From positions 14,842,892 to 14,906,891 of the forward strand of contig OX421964.1 of assembly GCA_949128115.1 (NCBI GenBank): a DNA stretch of 64,000 nucleotides, written 5' to 3'. A model generated the notes under the pieces. The model was not told the DNA's origin. It did not search any database and was given only the letters and a program-made list of their open reading frames with translations. Of the stretch, positions 56,051 through 64,000 are shown piece after piece; the first letter of the stretch is position 1; every line of letters begins with the position of its first letter. This DNA is from Anaspis maculata. Lineage: Eukaryota > Arthropoda > Insecta > Coleoptera > Scraptiidae. The translations under genes were made by a program, and so were the position numbers.

Positions 56051-56290
56051 ATACACACACACACACACCCATAACAACCGAAGAAATCGAAAACATCATA
56101 ACCCGCACAAAAAATCGCAAAGCGCCCGGCAAACACGGAATCACCAACAAACAACTTAAAACACTGCCCACACCGGCCATCAGCCGCATAACCGCGATCG
56201 CGAACTTCATTTTCACACTCCAGACTTTCCCGCAACACTGGAAAAACGCCCACATTATCCTTTTCCCCAAACCTAACAAAGACAAAAAAA
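56051..56290 (+). pseudogene. Jockey-type ORF2 fragment before RT, element D
   Basis: Plus-strand frame PITTEEIENIITRTKNRKAP, GKHGITNKQLKTLPTPAISR and FPQHWKNAHIILFPKPNKD is the RT entry region (KAPG...GI, then the PKP block). It breaks off at about 56290 into the Gag sequence of another copy. Confidence 0.78.
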
Positions 56291-56935
56291 CAAACGAACC
56301 ACATAAAAATCACGTGGCAAAACTACGAAAAGACATCCAACAAAACCCAGTGCTACAATTGCCAAAGATACGGACATAGATCATCCAATTGTGCCATGAA
56401 GCCGAGATGCCTCAAGTGCGCAGATAACCATGTAACGAGGTCAAGTGCGCAGACAACCATGTAACGAGGGAATGCCCAATCAAGAAGGGTCAGCCGGATG
56501 TGAATCTAAAATGCTACAACTGCGAAGGGGCCCACGCAGCAAATTACCACGAGTGTCCCGCATACATCGAGTACAGCGAGAGAATAGCCAGGATGGGTAA
56601 GAGCAGATTTAATAACAAAACCAGTGACAATCAAATTGAACCACAAAACACACACCGCTAACACAACTAACACCACCACAAACCCTACCATCACATACGC
56701 CAAAATCAGTCAAAAGAACTTCAACAATCCAACCAGCAATTCTGTCATTCCAAACGAAGAAATCAATATAAACACAATGCTAAAAGAAATTAATGAACTG
56801 AACAACACATTCAACATTAAAAAAATAATCGAAATAGTACGTGAACTAAAAATCAAACTAGCTAACGCCAGCTCAATATTTGATAAAATCGCGGTCATTG
56901 CCGAAATAGCAGAGAAGTATGAAAATGACTACTAA
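56291..56935 (+). pseudogene. Jockey-type ORF1, element E, 3' half
   Basis: Reads IKITWQNYEKTSNKTQCYNC, CQRYGHRSSNCAMKPRCLKC and CYNCEGAHAANYHECP, the three knuckles. A 29-bp tandem duplication (56413-56441 and 56442-56470) shifts the frame inside the second knuckle. The tail (ISQKNFNNPTSNSVIPNEEI to IAVIAEIAEKYENDY) ends at 56935, overlapping the start of ORF2 at 56919. Confidence 0.8.
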
Positions 56936-57734
56936 ACCACACAACAACGCATATAAAATCATCACATGGAACGCATGTGGTATAACAAATAAAACCAACG
57001 AACTACAACAACTAGCAGACCAACAAGACGCTGACATACTACTCGTTCAAGAAACCAAACTTAACAATAGAAGCCCCCCAAAACTGACGAACTATAACGA
57101 AAACTGGCACTGCCCCACAACCAACAGAAACGGAAACAGATTGCAAGCATGCGTAGACAATAACACATACAACCTATACCTCCCAGAAAACCTACCCACT
57201 CACGTCCCATACAATGGTAACACCCCGGCAACAATAGACCTGGCGCTTACACAAAACATAACGGTAACCAACATAGAAACCATAGACCAACTTACATCGG
57301 ACCACTATCCAGTTCTAATAGAAATTACAGCAAACAGATCACCACCACCACCACCACCACCGCGCCCTAAAACAAAAACAAACTGGGGGAAATACAGACA
57401 ATTCCTGAACCAGAACACAACCATTAACAATAACATACCAAACATTGAGACCATCAAAGAAGAAATAAAGAAATTCAACACGCTACTCAGCAAAGCTAAA
57501 GAATACTCATCAACAACCACAGCCACAAAAACAGTAATCATCGAAATAATTCAATTAATAGAGAATAAAAACAGACTACGCAGACTATACCAGATAAACA
57601 GAAACATAGCCATCAAGCAGGAGGTCTGTTACCAAACAAACCTGATAAACGCAAAAATAAACTCAATAAAAACAGATAACTGGGAAGAATTCCTCAGAAA
57701 AATCACTAAACAAGACAAAACCAAACTCTGGTAA
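56919..57734 (+). pseudogene. Jockey-type ORF2 endonuclease, element E, internally deleted
   Basis: AYKIITWNACGITNKTNELQ and ILLVQETKLNNRSPPKL are EEP motifs, but the frame jumps from NYNENWHCPTT to late endonuclease sequence (TPATIDLALTQNI, LTSDHYPVLIEI). About 100 residues, including the GDFN block, are deleted in frame. A CCA microsatellite (57343-57362) encodes a proline run. Stops at 57734 (KTKLW). Confidence 0.8.
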
Positions 57735-57767
57735 ATTTCCAAATGCCTAAAAAATTAAAATCAAAAA

Positions 57768-58140
57768 ATGAACATCCCCAAATTAACCTCGGGCAACATA
57801 ACAGCCACAACCGACATAGACAAAGCCAATCTAATAGCAGTTACTTACTTCAACAACCATCAACTCACGGACAATCTTTCAGACGGACAAACAATACAGA
57901 CAGTGAACGAACAAATTGACAATCTAAACAACACTCACGAATCAACTCCGCTAGAACACCTCACATCGCCCAAAGAAATTGCAAACATCATCAAAAGACT
58001 GAACGCTAAAAAAGCTCCAGGCGAAGACAACATCACCAATACAATGCTGGAAAACATGCCAAAGAAAATCAAACTAAACCCAGCCAAAACCGAACTAACC
58101 CATTTCACCCACAAAAAAGACAGACTTAACAGACAACTTG
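57768..58140 (+). pseudogene. Jockey-type ORF2 linker with RT deletion, element E
   Basis: MNIPKLTSGNITATTDIDKA through IIKRLNAKKAPGEDNITNTM, then an abrupt jump to KLNPAKTELTHFTHKKDRLN, sequence that normally follows the FADD motif. The whole RT palm is deleted. It ends at an LTR insertion and resumes at 60226. Confidence 0.8.
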
Positions 58141-58200
58141 TGATGCTACTGCTTGGGTAGCGTGCACTCTCCTCGACCTAGTCGAGGGTAGGGGGCCGGT

Positions 58201-58217
58201 TAGGTGCTCGGGCGCCA
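58201..58217 (-). other. primer-binding-site-like sequence
   Basis: Minus strand TGGCGCCCGAGCACCTA. The first ten bases match the canonical tRNA-Lys-type PBS; later bases differ. It lies next to a 9-bp perfect hairpin (CCACGTTTT/AAAACGTGG, 58217-58238). Confidence 0.45.
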
Positions 58218-58431
58218 CCACGTTTTGTTGAAAACGTGGAAAATGAAGAGAATGAATGAAATGGAGGGTCTGTAGATTCTTTTATTTGAAAATAATAGGG
58301 GGGGGGCGATCGTAGATTCCTGCTCGAGAGTCGGGGGTCGTAGATGATGGCACGAGGACAAAGAGATTTGTCAGCGAAAACGTTGCACGAGTCTGTGTAG
58401 GCTTGGCGCGCTTGGACGTGTGCGTATGGAG

Positions 58432-60035
58432 GAGAGCCCGTGCGGTTTGACACCAGGCACGTTGGGCGAATTGGTTGGAAAGACCCGTGTGGTTATGCAC
58501 CAGGCACGTTGGGTCAGTCGGAGGAGAGCCCGTGCGGTTTGACACCAAGCACGTTGAGCGAATCGAGAGGAAAGACCCGTGTGGTTATGCACCAGGCACG
58601 TTGGGTCAGTCGGAGAAGAGCCCGTGCGGTTTGACACCAAGCACGTTGAGCGAATCGAGAGGAAAGACCCGTGTGGTTATGCACCAGGCACGTTGGGTCA
58701 GTCGGAGGAGAGCCCGTGCGGTTTGACACCAGGCACGTTGGGCGAATTGGTTGGAAAGACCCGTGTGGCTATGCACCAGGCACGTTGGGTCAGTCGGAGG
58801 AGAGCCCGTGCGGTTTGACACCAAGCACGTTGAGCGAATCGAGAGGAAAGACCCGTGTGGTTATGCACCAGGCACGTTGGGTCAGTCGGAGGAGAGCCCG
58901 TGCGGTTTGACACCAGGCACCTTGGGCGAATTGGTTGGAAAGACCCGTGTGGTTATGCACCAGGCACGTTGGGTCAGTCGGAGGAGAGCCCGTGCGGTTT
59001 GACACCAGGCACGTTGGGCGAATTGGTTGGAAAGACCCGTGGGGTTATGCACCAGGCACGTTGGGTCAGTCGGAGGAGAGCCCGTGCGGTTTGACACCAG
59101 GCATCTTGGGCGAATTGGTTGGAAAGACCCGTGTGGTTATGCACCAGGCACGTTGGGTCAGTCGGAGGAGAGCCCGTGCGGTTTGACACCAGGCACCTTG
59201 GGCGAATTGGTTGGAAAGACCCGTGTAGTTATGCACCAGGCACGTTGGGTCAGTCGGAGGAGAGCCCGTGCGGTTTGACACCAGGCACGTTGGGCGAATT
59301 GGTTGGAAAGACCCGTGTGGTTATGCACCAGGCACGTTGGGTCAGTCGGAGGAGAGCCCGTGCGGTTTGACACCAAGCACGTTGAGCGAATCGAGAGGAA
59401 AGACCCGTGTGGTTATGCACCAGGCACGTTGGGTCGTTCGGAGGAGAGCCCGTGCGGTTTGACACTAGGCACCTTGGGCGAATTGGTTGGAAAGACCCGT
59501 GTGGTTATGCACCAGGCACGTTGGGTCAGTCGGAGGAGAGCCCGTGCGGTTTGACACCAGGCACGTTGGGCGAATTGGTTGGAAAGACCCGTGTGGTTAT
59601 GCACCAGGCACGTTGGGTCAGTCGGAGGAGAGGCCGTGCGGTTTGACACCAAGCACGTTGGGCGAATCGAGAGGAAAGACCCGTGTGGTTATGCACCAGG
59701 CACGTTAGGTCAGTCGGAGGAGAGCCCGTGCGGTTTGACACCAAGCACGTTGGGCGAATCGAGAGGAAAGACCCGTGTGGTTATGCACCAGGCACGTTAG
59801 GTCAGTCGGAGGAGAGCCCGTGCGGTTTGACACCAGACACGTTGGGCGAATCGGGAGGAAAAGAGAGCCTGTGCGGTTCGTCACCAGCACGTCTAGGCGC
59901 TATGGAGAGGAGAGCCTGTGCGGTTCGTCACCAGCACGTCTAGGCGCTATGGAAAGGAGAGCCTGTGCGGTTCGTCACCAGCACGTCTAGGCGCTATGGA
60001 GAGGAGAGCCTGTGCGGTTTACCACCAGCACGTTT
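58432..60035 (+). repeat. 92-bp higher-order tandem repeat made of 46-bp halves
   Basis: GTGCGGTTTGACACC recurs every 92 bp from 58440 to about 59820 (about 15 copies). Each 92-bp unit is two related 46-bp halves: CCGTGTGGTTATGCACCAGG and CCGTGCGGTTTGACACCAGG, both followed by CACGTTGGG. The array ends with four 47-bp single-type units (59871, 59918, 59965, 60012). Two unit variants alternate irregularly (GGCGAATTGGTTGGAAAG and GAGCGAATCGAGAGGAAAG). The ladder of 60-80-codon frames on both strands results from this repeat. Confidence 0.93.
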
Positions 60036-60225
60036 AGGCGGAGTCGTTGTCTTAGCTGAGTTCCTGCTTGCGGAGCGAAGCCAACACGAGACTGGTCGTC
60101 CGGTGGCCGTGTGCGCCGTTATATGGACGCGGTCGGTGGTGGGAGAGATGCGCGCACGCTGCGCGAGTGCACCTCCCCACCCGATGCGCTCGCCGGAGCA
60201 CTGGCGGTATCGCGGGACTTCATTA

Positions 60226-60920
60226 CAAACTAACCATCAATGGCATCCAAATACAAGACACCACCACAACAAAATATCTAGGAATCACACAAGACAAAAC
60301 TTTGACATACAAAAAACACATCACAACAGTCAAAAACAAAGCAATGGCGGCAACGAGATGCCTATATCCCCTACTAAATCACAACAACCCAATATCAAAA
60401 GAAATCAAAATACAACTATACAAAACAATGATCAGACCAATCATGTTATATGCCTGCCCCATCTGGAGCAACACATCAAAGAAAAACAGCGACATGCTAC
60501 AAGTCACTCAGAACAAAGTTCTTAAAACCATACTAAATAAATCATACTACACAAGAATAGTAGACCTACATGAAGAAGCTGGAATGCCAATAATACGAGA
60601 AACGATAGCAGGAATGGCGGAAAAATTCCTGCAACAAACAACCAAAACAAACGATCTCACCTCCAATATCACAAAGTTAATCTCGCAAAATATCCCGTTC
60701 CGCATTTAACACAAATTAATGCATCAAATAATATTTAACTGACACTAACTAACCAAATTACACAGCAACACACACAAATACAACACCATCAACATAACGT
60801 CACTGGGTTTTTTGCTAAATCTGCTCTTTTTTTCCGCCGCTAGCAAAAACATTACAGTTAAAATAAAATTGCATCAACAACCAATGTACAAAATAACTTG
60901 TAAATATGTAAATATATAGG
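60226..60920 (+). pseudogene. Jockey-type RT C-terminus and 3' end, element E
   Basis: Plus-strand frame LTINGIQIQDTTTTKYLGIT, TLTYKKHITTVKNKAMAATR, IRPIMLYACPIWSNTSKKNS and NIPFRI with a stop at 60709 is the thumb and C-terminus of Jockey ORF2, continuing the fragment at 58140. The 3' UTR has T-rich and TAAATAT sequences to about 60920. Confidence 0.83.
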
Positions 60921-61451
60921 AATAAGTTAGAAAATAAGCTACGCAATACAATGTACTGGAAAATGCATCAATGAAGAGATTTGAATTGAAAAAAAAATCG
61001 ATTTCATTGGTTTTCGCCGAAGCAAGTCGGAAATAGATTCCAACAATGGCAGCGCTTCATCATTGTGCTTCTCAATATTGAGAATATATCTTGAGCGGTT
61101 AATGTTAGCAATTAACTGTACCATCAAAATATTATTCAATCTCGGAAAATTTCGATTTCGGGCTTGGCGCGAAATAACGGTCGACAACGACGACACGCGA
61201 TGCGATGATAACGGGGATTATTAGAACGTCAACGATTAGCCCGCTCGCGAAATTTTACCACGAAGCCCTTGGCGATAATCTTTTTTTTTTTAATCACAAA
61301 GTTCATAGTTCACATAGAAAGTTCATGGTACTTTTCTGCTTTCCTTGCTGTGTGCCGCACCGAACAAGAAATGACATTTTTGTACGATTTTTGACGCGCG
61401 GAAGACGTGCATGATTATTCAACAGTAATATCACAAGTGCTTAGATTTTCA

Positions 61452-61572
61452 CGATAATTTTGGTCAGGCGATCGCGAGTGCTGATTGTAGCGATAAATGC
61501 CCGACTCCGTAGGAGGAGGGCATTTATCCACGGACAATCAGCCCGAGGGAAACGCCTGGCCAAAATTATCTG
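61452..61572. repeat. ~120-bp imperfect hairpin
   Basis: Arms share GATAATTTTGG(T)CAGGCG, GCTGATTGT and GATAAATGCCC with their complements (CGCCTGGCCAAAATTATC, ACAATCAGC, GGGCATTTATC) around a small centre. MITE-like. Confidence 0.75.
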
Positions 61573-61846
61573 GGAAAATCTCGAGCACGAGTGATATTTT
61601 GAAGATTATTACATAAAAGAAGTCCGAAGTGACAGCTGTCAGATTTTGTTGTTTACATGACTTTTATTCCGTTGCTATTGACAGTGGGATTTAGATAAGT
61701 GAATATTATCCTTGTAGGTCTAATAATCAAGGGCGTTGTATGTAATAATCGACAATAATTGCAAAGTAATGCACCAAAATGAACAGTATACTATTGTAAA
61801 ACTGTAATGACGATTATTGTAATGGGAGTAAGTTTGCTTGCTCGGC

Positions 61847-61985
61847 GAGCCGCGGAGCGGCGAGCATTTTTATCGTTTGGCACGAGCCGCGGAGCGGCGA
61901 GCATCATTCTTATCGTTCGGTACGAGCCGCGGAGCGGCGAGTGTATTTTCTTTGTTTGACACGAGCCGCGGAGCGGCGAGTGTGT
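61847..61985 (+). repeat. four ~38-bp units with palindromic GC core
   Basis: CGAGCCGCGGAGCGGCGAG occurs four times (about 61848, 61883, 61923, 61962), separated by AT-rich spacers ending TTTG(G/A)CA or TTCGGTA. The core GCCGC-GGA-GCGGC is self-complementary. A degenerate fifth copy (GAGCTGCGAGC) follows near 62015. Confidence 0.88.
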
Positions 61986-62086
61986 ACCTGTTGCTCTATT
62001 TTGTTTGCTTGACAAGAGCTGCGAGCAAGTAGATTCAAGTCTAAGTAAGTATTGAAAGAAGAATTGTGGCACGTGTCTTTAAGATA

Positions 62087-62217
62087 CTACCTGATGCTTT
62101 GTTATACAAATGGTACCTGATGCTTTGTCATACAAATGGTACCTGATGCTTTGTCATACAAATGGTACCTGATGCTTTGTCATACAAACGGTACCTGGTG
62201 CTCTGTCATACAAATGG
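62087..62217 (+). repeat. 26-bp minisatellite, 5 copies
   Basis: Unit TACCTGATGCTTTGTCATAC + AAATGG repeated five times with few changes. Confidence 0.92.
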
Positions 62218-62534
62218 ACAAGTGCGTACACGACAACGCCGATAAATTTCCAATGTGCTTATATTATGTCGGTACAATAATATGCATACGATGACATTCA
62301 CTGTCAAATGAGCAGAAAAAAGAATTTTTTGAAGCTCTGAGTCAGCCAAAGTGATTAGCCTACCTAGAAAAACAGTTGCACAAAGTAGGCACTTTGTGAC
62401 GACACAGCAGTTGTCATAAGACAGCCATTGTATACGAAAAATTGGCAAAAATCATCATGCGAGTATCTTACACATCATGCATGATGGTGGTAAACGAAAA
62501 TTTCGATTTTGATCGGTAAAGATTGAACAGCTGG

Positions 62535-62552
62535 CTGATCATTTTCTTTGAT
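62535..62552 (-). promoter_or_regulatory. H4 histone downstream element-like purine tract
   Basis: The minus strand after the H4 stem-loop reads TATCAAAGAAAATGAT, a purine-rich CAAAGAAA sequence at the distance where U7 snRNA pairs in metazoan histone pre-mRNA. Confidence 0.65.
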
Positions 62553-62564
62553 AAACGGATTTGT

Positions 62565-62580
62565 GGTTCTGAAAAGAACC
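62565..62580 (-). terminator. H4 histone 3' stem-loop
   Basis: Minus strand GGTTCTTTTCAGAACC: a 6-bp stem and 4-nt loop of the canonical replication-dependent histone type (SLBP target), about 65 bp past the H4 stop. The H3 gene has the same sequence. Confidence 0.93.
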
Positions 62581-62644
62581 GATTTTTTGTTTGTTGTAAA
62601 GGTGTTGGTCTAAGCCTGAAGCGTGGTAACGTTTGACACGTCGT

Positions 62645-63647
<1,003 letters not shown>

Positions 63648-63713
63648 ATTCTGGGGTCTTCAGACGACGACAGCAGAAGTTGCATAGACAAATACCTTCT
63701 TGAAACAAAAATC

Positions 63714-63729
63714 GGTTCTTTTCAGAACC
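63714..63729 (+). terminator. H3 histone 3' stem-loop
   Basis: GGTTCTTTTCAGAACC, the same canonical histone stem-loop as H4, followed after about 12 nt by purine-rich CAACAAAGAATAATG (63742-63756), a likely U7-pairing element. Confidence 0.93.
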
Positions 63730-63756
63730 ACAAAATTACTCCAACAAAGAATAATG

Positions 63757-64000
63757 TGGTTCGCTCTGAAGAGATGAGTTTTTTTTTTCTTTCTTTTTCT
63801 GCAGGACTTTCGCAATTCATGTTACAGATGACACTTTTTTTTCCATTTCCAGTCTTGCCTCCTGTCAACACCTCACAGCGGTTGCGGTCTGTTTGTTGTT
63901 GTTGTTGTTGTGGGGTGGATGGGCGGGTACTTGTTTTGTACACAATAATAATACCCGCACTTACCGATGAGACCGAGTAATAAAACAATTATTGCTGCAC
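63757..64000. other. H3 downstream flank; (TTG)n microsatellite
   Basis: No gene recognised to the window end. A TTG run lies at about 63891-63909. The next histone gene, if the cluster continues, would lie beyond the window. Confidence 0.6.

Larger units (their letters stand above)
48330..56290 (+). mobile_element. Jockey-type LINE 'D', interrupted twice
   Basis: Follows the A-type 3' end head to tail. Order: 5' leader 48330-48939, coiled-coil N-terminal frame and minisatellite (48940-49305), foreign stretch (49306-51716), second minisatellite, ORF1 (52228-53189), ORF2 (53186-54530), foreign stretch (54531-56050), and an RT-proximal ORF2 piece (56051-56290). It ends where element E starts. 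Confidence 0.75.
58141..60225 (-). mobile_element. long LTR (~2 kb) plus primer-binding site of an LTR retrotransposon
   Basis: On the minus strand: start TGAAGTCCCGCG next to LINE E at 60225, a TATA-like CATATAACG (about 60119-60127), a long tandem-repeat body, an AATAAA signal (58286-58281), then about 60 bp later a PBS-like TGGCGCCCGAGCACC (58217-58203) and a short internal leader to 58141. This order suggests one 5' LTR with the beginning of the internal region; the rest is missing. TGGCGCCCGA matches the start of primer-binding sites complementary to tRNA-Lys 3' ends. No target duplication could be confirmed. Confidence 0.55.
60921..62534. other. intergenic with short repeats
   Basis: No gene recognised. 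It contains a hairpin (61452-61572) and two minisatellites, listed separately. Confidence 0.55.

Noticed and set aside
58282..59943. Ladder of 60-90-codon open frames on both strands
   Set aside because: They repeat with the 92-bp tandem unit in all frames and have no start context or domain; this is a by-product of the repeat.
58432..60035. CRISPR-like array
   Set aside because: Repeats are contiguous higher-order units without unique spacers, in a eukaryotic genome.

Overview
This is eukaryotic, almost certainly insect, genomic DNA. The support is replication-dependent histone genes with metazoan 3' stem-loops, Jockey-, BEL/Pao- and Penelope-type retroelements, hAT- and Tc1/mariner-type DNA elements with short target duplications, and tRNA-derived SINEs. 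Frequent TAGGTACCTAC-like words and moderate AT-richness recall some Hemiptera, but that placement is weak. I saw no bacterial operon, CRISPR array or intact single-copy host gene other than histones.

Layout. 1-9.4 kb: gene-free, dominated by fold-back (palindromic) MITE-like elements with CAGGGTG..CACCCTG ends and TA flanks, one nested inside another. 9.4-12.1 kb: a ~347-bp satellite array. 12.3-13.9 kb: three tandem, broken histone H1 copies. 13.9-15.3 kb: a GC-rich island of unknown nature with a 55-bp direct repeat at each end. 15.9-19.4 kb: a palindrome carrying a hammerhead-like core, a doubly nested fold-back element and a ~250-bp tandem repeat. 20.1-31.6 kb: a Penelope-like element (reverse transcriptase plus GIY-YIG endonuclease, ending in a hammerhead ribozyme) split first by a LINE flanked by an identical 356-bp duplication, then by an intact BEL/Pao retrotransposon with two 224-bp LTRs that look identical. 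32.0-34.3 kb: a hAT-type element with perfect 8-bp target duplication that carries a mariner-like transposase relic. 36.4 kb: a tRNA-derived SINE. 37.9-38.2 kb: a 3'-truncated H2B gene. 38.3-60.9 kb: a graveyard of at least five Jockey-type LINE copies, several broken by later insertions, including an inverted block, a 1.7-kb hAT-type element, 10-bp minisatellites and an LTR segment with a 92-bp higher-order repeat. 62.5-63.8 kb: an intact divergent H4/H3 pair with shared promoter region and canonical histone 3' processing signals.

Reading it together: H1 relics, an H2B relic and an intact H4-H3 pair, in one 64-kb window, look like the eroded edge of a histone gene cluster stretched apart by satellites and nested transposons. 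Only H4, H3, the BEL/Pao polyprotein and the LINE reverse transcriptase retain long uninterrupted reading frames. The points most worth testing are the 356-bp target duplication, the hammerhead motifs, the 173-bp near-identical inverted repeat bounding the flipped LINE block, and the dimeric 46/92-bp repeat inside an LTR. All comparisons were made by eye; no search or folding program was run.
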